A stretch of DNA of 51,412 nucleotides from a virus (IMGVR_UViG_3300044617_000217:1-51412), one strand, 5' to 3'; positions 1 through 7,575 are shown, numbered from the stretch's first letter. Notes: generated by a model not told the origin, from the sequence alone. Numbers and translations: made by a program.

Positions 1-96
1 TTCAGATGTAGGCTCGTCTGTTGGTTCAGATGTAGGCTCGTCTGTTGGTTCAGATGTAGGCTCGTCTGTTGGTTCAGATGTAGGCTCGTCTGTTGG
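1..96 (-). repeat. Tandem 24-bp repeat encoding PTDEPTSE
   Basis: Four perfect 24-bp units (1-24, 25-48, 49-72, 73-96) lie in the reading frame of the PA14 protein and read P-T-D-E-P-T-S-E on the minus strand. The array continues past the left edge, so the copy number is unknown. DNA identity as well as protein identity points to recent slippage or expansion. It probably forms an extended acidic Pro/Thr stalk. Confidence 0.95.
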
Positions 97-1416
97 TTCT
101 GGGCTTGGTTCTGGTGTTGGCTGATTTGCTGCAGCGTTTGCTGCTGCTTGTGCAATTGCGGCGTTTAATTCTCTTTCAGACTGTTCAAAATAATAAGTCC
201 ATGCGTCTTCAATAGCAGAATTTAAATCAATTATAGATTGATCATATGTGTTTATTCTATTATTTTTTAATTCTAAAGCAGATGTTAGGTTTTGTTGTGC
301 AATTGTTAGGTTTTGGCTTGCTGTTGTAAGGTTTGATGTGAGATTTTGTAAGGCTTGAACTTCTTGATTATAAACATTTAGTTTGTCATTATATACTGCT
401 AATTTATTATTATAGTTTGTTTGTGCTATAGCCTGTCCTGCAACAGCATCATTGTAAGCATTTATCTGTGCTTGAGTTGGTCCTGATCCAGAAGAAAATG
501 TATTAAGATTACAGCTAAAATTTTGTCCCCAGACTCTTGGATTTCCAGCATAATCACATCCTGCTCCAGTCCATCCACCAGGTATAGCCCAGCCAAGATG
601 ATAGGAACCTGGTCCTCCACCGTTATACCACCATATTTCTACATCTAAAGTTTTGTCTTCACTAACATCATATACGGGAGAGTAATCGCTCCAAGTTGTC
701 CCTTGCTCTACCCAGTTATCAACAGCAAGTTGCCCGTCAACATACATTCTAAAACCATCATCCGTATATCCTGCAAAGTAGGTTTGTGTAAACCATGAAG
801 GGACTGTTATCTGTCCAGTAAATTTAACTATAAGGTTTTCATATCTATTTCCGCAGACTGGAAGACTCATATAGCTTGAGTTCCAGGTGCCAGAACAAAG
901 AACAGATCCTGGGGTAGCAACATTACCCTGCCTAACAAGAGTATAAACAGTGTATGCCAAACCTGTTCCTCCAGCACTCTGCATACTTGATTGAGTAGTT
1001 TGAACATTAATATTGGCTATGCTTAGTGCATCTTGAGCATCATTCTTTTCTTCAAGAGCACTGTCTTTGTGCTCAAGTGCTATGGCTACTGTTGCTGTTT
1101 GACCATCTACATTTGATTGGGCAAGGTTCTTTGCTTCTAAGGCTGTAGCTTCTGCTTCTACTGCATCTTCGTGGGCATCATAGGAATCATCTTTAAGTTC
1201 CTTCGCATTTGTGGCATATGTAAATTTATTTTCTGCTATATCTATAAGATCTATAAAATCATCTTGATAAACTAAATTAGATACGTTGCTATTAAGCTCT
1301 TCTATTTCTTGAGCGGCAAGACTGAGTGGGTCATCTCCGTGAGCAGGAGTTAGGAATACCCATCCAAACATTAAAATGGTGGCTAATGATAATCTCCATG
1401 CTCTTGTCCCAGTCAA
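1..1416 (-). CDS. Secreted PA14-domain adhesin-like protein, C-terminus cut by window edge
   Basis: Open from a TTG start at 1416 to the left edge (472 codons, no stop). The start has an AGGAG ribosome binding site 7 nt upstream. Residues 1-26 look like a signal peptide: basic start, hydrophobic core, then TPAHGD. An Ala/Glu-rich helical segment follows. Next is a PA14-like beta domain, about residues 150-310, with the typical DDGFRMYVDGQLAVDNW region and a WW-rich GPGSYHLGW strand; PA14 domains usually bind carbohydrate. A second helical stretch rich in Asn/Gln follows, then PTPEPSPEP and four exact PTDEPTSE repeats that continue off the window. A signal peptide is unusual for a phage protein. 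It could be a secreted or surface protein of the infected cell, or a virion decoration or receptor-binding protein. It is the last gene visible on this strand and has its own promoter. Confidence 0.8.
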   Translation of the reverse strand, partial: MTGTRAWRLSLATILMFGWVFLTPAHGDDPLSLAAQEIEELNSNVSNLVYQDDFIDLIDIAENKFTYATNAKELKDDSYDAHEDAVEAEATALEAKNLAQSNVDGQTATVAIALEHKDSALEEKNDAQDALSIANINVQTTQSSMQSAGGTGLAYTVYTLVRQGNVATPGSVLCSGTWNSSYMSLPVCGNRYENLIVKFTGQITVPSWFTQTYFAGYTDDGFRMYVDGQLAVDNWVEQGTTWSDYSPVYDVSEDKTLDVEIWWYNGGGPGSYHLGWAIPGGWTGAGCDYAGNPRVWGQNFSCNLNTFSSGSGPTQAQINAYNDAVAGQAIAQTNYNNKLAVYNDKLNVYNQEVQALQNLTSNLTTASQNLTIAQQNLTSALELKNNRINTYDQSIIDLNSAIEDAWTYYFEQSERELNAAIAQAAANAAANQPTPEPSPEPTDEPTSEPTDEPTSEPTDEPTSEPTDEPTSE

Positions 1417-1427
1417 CTATAACTCCT

Positions 1428-1459
1428 AAACAAACTGTTTGTTTATTTAGTTAATTATA
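1428..1459 (-). promoter_or_regulatory. Candidate promoter with palindrome for the PA14 gene
   Basis: On the minus strand a perfect TATAAT lies at 1459-1454. A perfect inverted repeat with 8-nt arms around one central base (AAACAAAC-A-GTTTGTTT) lies at 1428-1444, just after the expected transcription start. I see no good -35 box. The palindrome could be an operator or a weak 5' hairpin. Confidence 0.5.
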
Positions 1460-1467
1460 GCATTAAA

Positions 1468-1656
1468 TCATTTAGGATTATCTGTCTTGTAAAAACCAGT
1501 TCCTTTAAATTGTATGCCAAACGGTGTGAAATGTCTTACTGCATTTGAATCACATTCAGGACATGTCTGCATACTTTCTGGATCCATGATAGATCTTTCT
1601 ACTTCAAATACTTTATGTTCATTGTTATTAGAACATTTGTATTCATATATTGGCAT
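1468..1656 (-). CDS. FmdB-family zinc-ribbon protein
   Basis: 62 aa. The start MPIYEYKC and the ending FKGTGFYKTDNPK are the hallmarks of the FmdB / CxxC_CxxC_SSSS family, small putative regulatory zinc ribbons. The second knuckle is intact (CPEC, residues 32-35). The first knuckle lacks its second Cys: after C8 comes SNNNEH, so the site would need His or would be degenerate. The ATG overlaps the stop of the upstream SNase gene by one base (TAATG), so the two are probably translationally coupled. The role in the phage is unknown; a regulatory DNA- or RNA-binding role is inferred from the family. Confidence 0.85.
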   Translation of the reverse strand: MPIYEYKCSNNNEHKVFEVERSIMDPESMQTCPECDSNAVRHFTPFGIQFKGTGFYKTDNPK

Positions 1657-2063
1657 TACTTACCGCTCTTTTTCCTCGCTTTTGCTAAGGCATCAAAATC
1701 TTTGACCTTAGTTTCTCCCATATATCCCCACGCATGTCCATCATTAATCATTTTATGATTGATAGAAATATCAGATCCATCTAAAAATACCCAACCTAAA
1801 ATTCTTCCATACTTTTCTGATGAATCCATTTTTTCTGTTTTAATAACAACAGTCTTTGCTGAATCAATTGCATTTTTTAAATATGCTTTAGCTTCAAGTC
1901 CTAATGCTTTTTCAATCTTATCTGTTGTGCGACTTTCTGGTGTATCAATTCCAGCTAATCTTACTCTTGAAGTAAATGAGATATCAAATCCAAGATCTAT
2001 GTCAACATCGATTGTATCTCCGTCCACAACCTTAGTTACTTTCTTTACATAATACTCAAACAT
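1656..2063 (-). CDS. Thermonuclease-like SNase-domain nuclease
   Basis: 135 aa, a single staphylococcal-nuclease OB-fold domain with no signal peptide. Visible family features are DGDT at residues 14-17 and VRLAGIDTPE at 34-43. The catalytic Arg-Glu-Arg set appears at R35, E43 and R87 (KYGR), the same spacing as the classical enzyme. It should cleave DNA or RNA with Ca2+ inside the cell, for example in host DNA degradation or nucleotide scavenging; that role is inferred. AGGAG lies upstream of the ATG. Its own -10 element overlaps the end of hsp20, and the gene is coupled to the downstream FmdB gene. Confidence 0.88.
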   Translation of the reverse strand: MFEYYVKKVTKVVDGDTIDVDIDLGFDISFTSRVRLAGIDTPESRTTDKIEKALGLEAKAYLKNAIDSAKTVVIKTEKMDSSEKYGRILGWVFLDGSDISINHKMINDGHAWGYMGETKVKDFDALAKARKKSGK

Positions 2064-2108
2064 TTTATCTCCTTAAAATAGAGCAGTTTTAGCACATGCT
2101 CAGGTGCA

Positions 2109-2139
2109 CCTATGGTAGCGTCCATAGGATTACATTATA
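2109..2139 (-). promoter_or_regulatory. Candidate promoter and 5' hairpin for the SNase gene
   Basis: TATAAT on the minus strand at 2139-2134 abuts the hsp20 stop codon. A perfect 7-bp stem (CCTATGG, 6-nt loop, CCATAGG) at 2109-2128 begins about where transcription should start. No T-tract follows, so it is not a typical terminator. It is more likely a 5'-end hairpin of the SNase mRNA or an operator. Confidence 0.5.
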
Positions 2140-2610
2140 CTATTCTTTCTTTTTCTTACGCAGTGACGGGGCAAATACCTTTTCTTCTGGAGTAAAAGAA
2201 TCCATAATTTCAAACTTTTTAGGCTTTGCCTCTTCTGGCACTTCCCTAATTACAAGGACTCTTAATACTCCATTTTCCATAGTTACTCCTGCTACGATCA
2301 TATACTCAGATAATGAAAATGTTCTGGCGAATGACCTTGCTCCAATTCCTTTGTGAATATACTTGTTTTCATCTTCTTCCGAAGACCCCTTTATTGTTAA
2401 GACATTCTTTTCTTGTTCAACAGAAATATCTTCTTTCTTAAAACCAGCCAAAGCTAGTTCAATCATATATGTATCTTCACTAACTTCAACCAAATTATAT
2501 GGCGGATAGTTTGTAGAATTGTGCATTACTTTTTCGAGATCCTTAAACTGGCGGTCCCAGCCAATAAAAAATGGATCTTTAAAAAGATCCAGTGTGAATG
2601 TGTTTACCAT
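2140..2610 (-). CDS. Hsp20/alpha-crystallin small heat-shock protein
   Basis: 156 aa. A short N-terminal arm is followed by an alpha-crystallin domain (about residues 37-130) with EVSEDTYMIELALAGFKKED, an NVLTIKG strand and MENGVLRVLV. This is the IbpA-like pattern seen in cyanophages and other environmental phages. The tail is Lys-rich (SLRKKKKE) and I see no clear C-terminal IxI/V motif. It is an ATP-independent holdase that probably protects phage or host proteins during infection. It has an AGGAGG-type ribosome binding site and a good sigma-70-like promoter of its own. The upstream palindrome is not the CIRCE or HAIR heat-shock operator. Confidence 0.9.
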   Translation of the reverse strand: MVNTFTLDLFKDPFFIGWDRQFKDLEKVMHNSTNYPPYNLVEVSEDTYMIELALAGFKKEDISVEQEKNVLTIKGSSEEDENKYIHKGIGARSFARTFSLSEYMIVAGVTMENGVLRVLVIREVPEEAKPKKFEIMDSFTPEEKVFAPSLRKKKKE

Positions 2611-2643
2611 TTTATTCCTCCTTCAAGCGAATAAGTTAATTTG

Positions 2644-2698
2644 TAGGCCCCTATCGGCGGCCTATATATATTATATCAAATTGTTTATTGTTGTTCAA
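2644..2698 (-). promoter_or_regulatory. hsp20 promoter with 5' inverted repeat
   Basis: Minus strand: TTGAAC at 2698-2693, 17-nt spacer, TGA-TATAAT (extended -10) at 2675-2670. An inverted repeat, TAGGCC / GGCCTA with 9 nt between (2644-2664), starts where the transcript should start. This is one of the best matches to a vegetative promoter in the window. Confidence 0.7.
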
Positions 2699-2710
2699 AC
2701 GTTCCGCCTG

Positions 2711-2783
2711 CGCCTTCGGCAGGAGTCGAACCTGCGGCCAAGACCTTAGAAGAGTCCTGCTCTGTCCTCTGAGCTACGAAGGC
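2711..2783 (-). tRNA. tRNA-Arg (anticodon TCT)
   Basis: Full cloverleaf on the minus strand. The acceptor stem is GCCTTCG / CGAAGGC, the D-arm GCTC/GAGC, the anticodon stem GGACT/GGTCT (two G-U pairs) with loop CTTCTAA, and the T-arm GCAGG-TTCGACT-CCTGC. The anticodon TCT reads AGA/AGG, Arg codons favoured in A+T-rich genes. CCA is not encoded. The 5' base directly follows the stop codon of the 105-aa gene, so it is probably cut from a joint transcript. Confidence 0.93.
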
Positions 2784-3101
2784 TTAATCGTTTGGTATAT
2801 CCTGATCCATATCAAAGTCAATTAAACCTAGTTGCCTTGCTTCTTCATATCCTTCTGGACTTAAAGATATAATTGCTTCTAAGTTTTCATCATATTCTAC
2901 AGCAATTAAACCTTTTTCAAACAAAGCTATCAATCCATTATCTACATATTCTCTATGAGATGCCCATAGCTCTGGAGCTTGAGTCTCCGCCTTGTCTGTA
3001 ATTCTATAAATTAATTCACCATATTCATCCATGCCAACTAGCTCAACTACTCCAGAAGCTATATATTCCTCTAACTTATCTTGATACTCTTCGTCTTCCA
3101 T
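2784..3101 (-). CDS. Hypothetical acidic protein between two tRNA genes
   Basis: 105 aa, strongly acidic, no membrane segment and no Cys. I do not recognise the family. A repeated pattern, about residues 10-37 and 51-83 (xxGxVELV..DEYGELIYRI / DNGLIALFEKGLIAVEYDE), suggests a winged-helix-like or duplicated helix-strand fold; this is a guess. GGAGG precedes the ATG. The stop is immediately followed by tRNA-Arg, and tRNA-Met lies upstream. A TATAAT sits at 3125-3120, but I see no -35 box. Confidence 0.75.
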   Translation of the reverse strand: MEDEEYQDKLEEYIASGVVELVGMDEYGELIYRITDKAETQAPELWASHREYVDNGLIALFEKGLIAVEYDENLEAIISLSPEGYEEARQLGLIDFDMDQDIPND

Positions 3102-3132
3102 TTGGCCTCCATAAAGATAATTATACTATTAT

Positions 3133-3209
3133 TGGTGCAACAGGTAGGACTTGAACCTACGACTACCGAATTATGAGTTCGGGGCTCTAACCAACTAAGC
3201 TACTGTTGC
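3133..3209 (-). tRNA. tRNA with anticodon CAT (Met, possibly Ile2)
   Basis: 77-nt cloverleaf on the minus strand with encoded CCA. Acceptor stem GCAACAG/CTGTTGC, D-arm GCTT/GAGC, anticodon stem CCGAA/TTCGG with loop CTCATAA, T-arm GTAGG-TTCAAGT-CCTAC. The anticodon stem lacks the three G-C pairs of initiators, so it is either elongator Met or lysidine-modified Ile2. Sequence alone does not settle which. Confidence 0.93.
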
Positions 3210-3216
3210 CAGTAGT

Positions 3217-3468
3217 CTATTGTAAACTTCCGTCCTCGTTTTTGTCAATAGTAGATTCAACAATTTGCTGGACATAATCAGAAAAATGTTTTCTAATATT
3301 TCCATGAGGCCTAGAACCAAGTGATGACCATATTCTTTTATACTCTATAACATTAGAAAATGTTGTAGGGCAAAGCGGTGTGCCATTATATTCTTTTAAT
3401 ACTGTTGGTAAAGGCACATGCTTGCCACAACACTTACAGTCTTTTGCTCTTATCTGATATTCGCTCAT
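3217..3468 (-). CDS. Small Cys-containing protein next to terminase
   Basis: 83 aa. The N-terminal CKCCGKH (residues 11-17) plus a later C33 looks like a partial zinc-binding knuckle, followed by a basic helical region (SRPHGNIRKHFSDYV) and an acidic end. It starts 4 nt inside the end of terL (ATGA overlap), so it is coupled to terminase translation. No function is recognised. A zinc-binding helper of packaging or an HNH-related fragment are both possible and unproven; I see no complete HNH motif. Confidence 0.7.
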   Translation of the reverse strand: MSEYQIRAKDCKCCGKHVPLPTVLKEYNGTPLCPTTFSNVIEYKRIWSSLGSRPHGNIRKHFSDYVQQIVESTIDKNEDGSLQ

Positions 3469-5276
3469 ATTACCATCATTCTGTCTATAGCCTCTTTTAA
3501 TTCGCCTGGCATTTTAGGCGGTCTAATTACATTCTGTCTATGCTCTACTTCTCCGTCAGCATCTGTATTAAAATCATTATCATATGACATTGAATCGTAT
3601 GTATGTATTTTAATCTCGCTATTACTATTTGGTCTAGTGTGACTAATTGCATTATATATTGCTCCACAAGTTGCGTCAGCTAAGTCTTTTGAACCTTTTC
3701 TTGGGTGATCAACTCTATCACGCATAATTTTTAGCTGCAACAATTCATCTATAAGCAAGGAAATGTGCGGTCCGCTTAATCTTTCTTCTAATACAACCAT
3801 GGCCATGTCATCATAATGTTTTTTAGCCACCGATAAAATTTCAGTATTAATATTATATTGTTTTAATTGCTGCATCATATCGTGAGAATTCCAGCGGTCA
3901 AATGTGCATAATCTGATATTAAACCCACGAGTTTTTAGTGACAATATATAATCTTTTACTTCAGTAAAATCAACAGACTTATCTGGAGTTGGTGTCCAAT
4001 ACCTTACAGCATCAACGCTGACAACTGGTGCTGGTTGAGAATACTCATTAGTTATTTTAACATTTACCCAATGATCTACGTGTGCCATTGTAACTGCACA
4101 ATGGTCATGCTTCTGCGCCAAGTCTACGTGTATAAAATAAGTTTTATCTTCTTCTGGCTTAAACCATTCTTCTAAGCGACCAAATTTATCTACAGCAAAT
4201 GCTGTTTTATTAAAAGCTTTTTCTATTTTTTCTCTAGACTTAAAAAATGCATCAATCATTTCTGCAGGCATGCAAGCAAATCTACCTAGGGCATCCATAC
4301 TGTTTTTATAAAATGCAGTTTTAAAATCGTCAATGCTTCTGGTAGGGTTGACCTCCCATGTAGGTCTCTTTAGCGCATACACTTTTGGTATAGAATAAGA
4401 CTTTATATGATCCTCTTCCCACTCTATTTCAAACTCATTGCCTTCTGTTCCGTCTGGAAGGTCCTCATCCATTTTAAACTTATGAGTTCTAACCACTGTT
4501 TCTTTTTCTGATATAACAGAGTCATAAAACTTTTGAATTGGATCGTTTTTAAATCTAGGAAAAGAAAGAAGAATTACCTTACCGAAGTCTGGGAAGCGTG
4601 AATCTACAGATGCACGATACATTTCATATATGGCATCAGCTGTCTTTGCCTGATCATGACCAGTTGTATTGTCTATAGCAAAGCCAGAAATTTCATCAAG
4701 TATTACAACAATTACGTTATAACCTTCCCACGCTTCACGCTCTGAGTGACCTGAGTGAACTGTTACAGATTTATCAAATTTCATTTCTGAAGCTTTATCT
4801 GTATACTTGCCAGCAAACCAAGGAGATCTTTCAATTCTAGTTTTAAATCCTTTAAAGAAAACGTTGTTGGCTTGTTGTGCGTTTATAGCAATATTAAGAA
4901 TATCAATTGCATCCCCAGGCGGCTTACCATAATAAGTTGCTGGATCCTTTAAACATAATAATAAATATACAATATATGAAACAGCAATTGTTGAAGAGTA
5001 GTCTTTTCCAGAACCCTTTCCTAATTGTGCAATAACTTCGGTTGCTGTTTGCTTAAACATTCTTGCACCCTCTTCGTCTCCGAAAAGTTTTTTGAGGGTA
5101 GACTCTTTATAAATTTGTGATGATTTTTCTATAAGGGTATATTGTAACTCTGAAAGCGGTGGTAGTCCAAGATATGCTGGGCTTGTTACAAATGTGCGAA
5201 GATCAACTGGGCGCTCATCAAATTCTTCGCCGTCCAGCATGTCGATAATATCATTGAAATCAAAGTCCACTTGCAT
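3465..5276 (-). CDS. terL: Terminase large subunit
   Basis: 603 aa DNA-packaging motor and headful or end-cutting nuclease. The ATPase part has a Walker A GKGSGKD at residues 86-92 and a Walker B VIVVILDE ending in D194-E195. The C-terminal RNase H-like nuclease shows its acidic residues at D385 (IHVDLAQ), D460 (CTFDRWNSH) and D531/D534 (KDLADATCG). It starts 17 nt inside the terS gene and is followed by an overlapping small gene. The terminase pair lies next to replication and nucleotide genes, about 43 kb from the portal gene on this linear piece. In a circularly permuted genome the two ends could be closer. Confidence 0.95.
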   Translation of the reverse strand: MQVDFDFNDIIDMLDGEEFDERPVDLRTFVTSPAYLGLPPLSELQYTLIEKSSQIYKESTLKKLFGDEEGARMFKQTATEVIAQLGKGSGKDYSSTIAVSYIVYLLLCLKDPATYYGKPPGDAIDILNIAINAQQANNVFFKGFKTRIERSPWFAGKYTDKASEMKFDKSVTVHSGHSEREAWEGYNVIVVILDEISGFAIDNTTGHDQAKTADAIYEMYRASVDSRFPDFGKVILLSFPRFKNDPIQKFYDSVISEKETVVRTHKFKMDEDLPDGTEGNEFEIEWEEDHIKSYSIPKVYALKRPTWEVNPTRSIDDFKTAFYKNSMDALGRFACMPAEMIDAFFKSREKIEKAFNKTAFAVDKFGRLEEWFKPEEDKTYFIHVDLAQKHDHCAVTMAHVDHWVNVKITNEYSQPAPVVSVDAVRYWTPTPDKSVDFTEVKDYILSLKTRGFNIRLCTFDRWNSHDMMQQLKQYNINTEILSVAKKHYDDMAMVVLEERLSGPHISLLIDELLQLKIMRDRVDHPRKGSKDLADATCGAIYNAISHTRPNSNSEIKIHTYDSMSYDNDFNTDADGEVEHRQNVIRPPKMPGELKEAIDRMMVI

Positions 5277-5793
5277 CCTCTACTACGACTGATTCAATTA
5301 TGCCAGTGATTTGTGACAATCTTCTAGCAACATCCATTTTACATTTAGGGCATGAGGCCGTTACTTCTTTTAAAATTCCAACCAATATCTCTTGCTTACG
5401 TTCTGTTTCTGCAAGTTGCCCAGCCAATTCTGCATTGTCTAATAAACCAACTTCTTGCAACATTCCAATTCTTTTGCCTTCAATGTCTGCAATTAATTTT
5501 AATGCGGTTGCCTTAACGTTTAGTTGACCAGCTTGATCTGCGTCTTCTACGGTCTTCCAGGCCTCCTTAATAAGCATTGCATAGTGTTGGTCTGCACCAG
5601 AGATTGCTTCTTTTGCACGGTCTCTAGCACCAACATCATTGTGGACAACATTCTTCCACTCATCTATTAGCTCTACAACTTCTGCTCTTTTAAATCCAGT
5701 GATTGTTGCAATTGTAGTAGGATTATTACCCTTAAGTAATTCCTCTACAACTTTATTCATACGATCATAGTGATCAGCTAATTCAATTTCCAT
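5260..5793 (-). CDS. terS: Terminase small subunit (probable)
   Basis: 177 aa. The N-terminal half (about residues 12-48) resembles a helix-turn-helix (TTIATITGFKRAEVVELIDEW). A long helical region suited to oligomerisation follows, then a C-terminal CPKCKMD knuckle (about residues 148-154). Its position directly upstream of and overlapping terL, with the HTH plus oligomerisation layout, supports a DNA-recognition subunit. Only one CxxC is visible, so zinc binding would need a second chain or other ligands. The start ATG has no Shine-Dalgarno but sits 8 nt below a -10 box. Confidence 0.75.
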   Translation of the reverse strand: MEIELADHYDRMNKVVEELLKGNNPTTIATITGFKRAEVVELIDEWKNVVHNDVGARDRAKEAISGADQHYAMLIKEAWKTVEDADQAGQLNVKATALKLIADIEGKRIGMLQEVGLLDNAELAGQLAETERKQEILVGILKEVTASCPKCKMDVARRLSQITGIIESVVVEDASGL

Positions 5794-5801
5794 ATGAATA
5801 C

Positions 5802-5830
5802 ATTATACTTCTAGTCGACTGAAATAGCAA
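5802..5830 (-). promoter_or_regulatory. Promoter of terS, probably leaderless
   Basis: Minus strand: TTGCTA at 5830-5825, 17-nt spacer, TATAAT at 5807-5802, then 8 nt to the ATG at 5793. The expected +1 falls on or next to the start codon, and no ribosome binding site is visible. Confidence 0.6.
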
Positions 5831-6158
5831 GTTTCTTGGCAATTTTAAGTAAGATTAAATAACCAATCATATCGTCAATGTCATTGTCTCCTGCAAAGCC
5901 TGATCCGTTTTTAATTCTATTTATCTTATCATCAATACGGATCTTAATTTGCTCTTGATTATCCGCCTGAGAAAATATACGAATAGGGCTTAAAGCTGAA
6001 TCTCCATATGAAATGTTTTTCTTAATTAACATCTCTGCAATTTCAAGACACTCTACAATTATTCTATGACCAGATGGTGCATCTGTTGACATTAATTGTA
6101 AGTCTGTTACCCATGCTTGATAACCATTATCTTTATTTGGATATGATACAAATCCCAT
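5811..6158 (-). CDS. Nmad1/DUF1599-like nucleotide-modification-associated protein
   Basis: 115 aa. The core KNISYGDSALSPIRIF, followed by IRIDDKINRI and the ending DIDDMIGYLILLKIAK, matches the DUF1599 / nucleotide modification associated domain 1 pattern. These are small all-alpha proteins related to MazG-type NTP-binding folds and often found beside base-modification enzymes in phages. The start overlaps the stop of the nucleotidyltransferase gene (TAATG), and a glycosyltransferase lies just upstream. That context suggests work on nucleotides or modified bases; this is inference. Confidence 0.75.
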   Translation of the reverse strand: MGFVSYPNKDNGYQAWVTDLQLMSTDAPSGHRIIVECLEIAEMLIKKNISYGDSALSPIRIFSQADNQEQIKIRIDDKINRIKNGSGFAGDNDIDDMIGYLILLKIAKKLAISVD

Positions 6159-6817
6159 TATTCCATCTCCTTATATAGTTGTTTAAGACCCTTTAGTGTT
6201 CCTATGTCCATATACTTCCCGCCTGGCTTTACAGCCCTTATATCTAGACTCATATCAATCCATTCTTGTATTTGTTTTCCTGGATGCTCTAATTCTGGAT
6301 CTATGTATCTTATCAAATTTTTACGGAATAGCATAGTGCCCCACATATATGCATAATCGCAATTATTTGTTTTATCCATAGAAGAAATAACCTTATTCTC
6401 AGATAACAATACTTGACCAACTCTACCCTTTAATTCTTCACTACATTCCCATACTCCTAAAACAAGGTCTCCAGAAACCCTATTCATTTCTTTATAAATA
6501 TTATTTTGTGTTCCATGAATATATGTGTCTGGCATTCCAACTAAAACAGTATCGTTGTAATCTCCTACCATAAACTTTACAGCATCTGACATAGTTGATG
6601 GCTCACGAACTATTAATTTAATATTCATATCCATATTTTGAATAATTGGAACCCATTCAGCTCTTGTAGAAACCCTAACCTCGTCACAAACTTCTAGCAT
6701 TTGCTCTACATGCCACTGAAGAAGAGATCGTTCATCAGAGATTGGCAAGCAAAATTTAGGTATTCCACCTACTCTTGAGGCTTTTCCAGATGCTGGTAAA
6801 ATTCCTATTGTTGACAT
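6158..6817 (-). CDS. Sugar-1-phosphate nucleotidyltransferase-like protein
   Basis: 219 aa from the ATG at 6817, chosen because it overlaps the preceding stop (TAATG) and has GGAG 6 nt upstream; an in-frame ATG 12 nt earlier is possible. The N-terminal IGILPASGKASRVGGIPK is the nucleotide-binding loop of the GT-A-like nucleotidyltransferases (GxxxR...K), and VGMPDTYIHG carries the metal-binding Asp. Enzymes of this family make NDP-sugars from NTP and sugar phosphate. It is shorter than full RmlA (about 290 aa), so substrate and even activity are uncertain. It lies between GT32 and Nmad1 genes in one operon. Confidence 0.8.
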   Translation of the reverse strand: MSTIGILPASGKASRVGGIPKFCLPISDERSLLQWHVEQMLEVCDEVRVSTRAEWVPIIQNMDMNIKLIVREPSTMSDAVKFMVGDYNDTVLVGMPDTYIHGTQNNIYKEMNRVSGDLVLGVWECSEELKGRVGQVLLSENKVISSMDKTNNCDYAYMWGTMLFRKNLIRYIDPELEHPGKQIQEWIDMSLDIRAVKPGGKYMDIGTLKGLKQLYKEME

Positions 6818-7575
6818 TACTTCTCCCATTCATGTGGGTTGAATCCATTGGGATACGACTCATTAACCATTGGATCCTTTTTCCATGCAATCCAACCAGC
6901 CTCTCTGTCATCACCCCAATAAAGATGAACCACATCGTAATCAAGCAAGCGCCTTGCTTCTTGTCCGTTTAAAATCTTTACATTATTATTTTTTAGCCAA
7001 TCCATTTCCATAAGCTCTGGTGCCCAGTCATTTAAATGCTTTTGATAAGGCTCAACACCAAGTTCCTTATAAATTGCATCTGTAAACATTTGAACATCAG
7101 TATAATAATGAACCATATGATTATGTTTAACAATACCGTCTGAACATCTTTCAACACATAAATCTATTGCTGCTTTCATTATTGGGCTCCCAGACTTTGC
7201 AGCAATTACCTGTGTGGCAAGCCATGGCGTGTCTCTTTCAATGTCTAGCAAAACATCGTTGTCGTCACTCAACCAGTTTGAAATTGGTGCCTTGCAATGC
7301 GTATCCATATCTGCATATACTCCACCATTAATATATAGGATTGCAAATCTCCACAGTCCAGCCTTCATAACTCCTAGAGGCAGATTTATATATGTATTGT
7401 ATACTTCTTCTGGAAAGTTTTCTTTAAAAAAAGCCTCTCTGTCTGGCCCACTCATGTATCCATGTTGCCAGTCAGGATTTTGATGCTTCCATGTTCCTAT
7501 GCTTTCTTTTGCATATTGCGGAAGATCATCATATGATGTTTCGTATGTCTGCCATATAATTTTTTCAATGCTCAT
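6817..7575 (-). CDS. GT32-like glycosyltransferase with DXD motif
   Basis: 252 aa. It begins IEKIIWQTYET, typical of the Gly_transf_sug / OCH1-like family. The core LWRFAILYINGGVYADMDT carries the DXD (DMD) metal site at about residues 89-91, and WRFAILYINGG is diagnostic. It transfers a sugar from an NDP-donor in a metal-dependent reaction. No signal peptide or membrane segment, so it is cytosolic. The neighbouring nucleotidyltransferase could supply the donor. The acceptor could be DNA, virion protein or host surface glycan; the sequence does not say. Its start overlaps the stop of the small HTH gene (ATGA). Confidence 0.88.
   Translation of the reverse strand: MSIEKIIWQTYETSYDDLPQYAKESIGTWKHQNPDWQHGYMSGPDREAFFKENFPEEVYNTYINLPLGVMKAGLWRFAILYINGGVYADMDTHCKAPISNWLSDDNDVLLDIERDTPWLATQVIAAKSGSPIMKAAIDLCVERCSDGIVKHNHMVHYYTDVQMFTDAIYKELGVEPYQKHLNDWAPELMEMDWLKNNNVKILNGQEARRLLDYDVVHLYWGDDREAGWIAWKKDPMVNESYPNGFNPHEWEK

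Noticed and set aside
1-96. Tandem repeat as a CRISPR array
   Set aside because: The units are directly adjacent without spacers, in frame with a protein and read PTDEPTSE each time.
2109-2128. Terminator of the hsp20 gene
   Set aside because: The stem is followed by no T-run on the minus strand and lies right after a TATAAT box, so a 5' hairpin or operator is more likely.
2644-2664. CIRCE or HAIR heat-shock operator before hsp20
   Set aside because: The inverted repeat has 9 nt between arms like CIRCE, but the arm sequence TAGGCC is unrelated to either operator.
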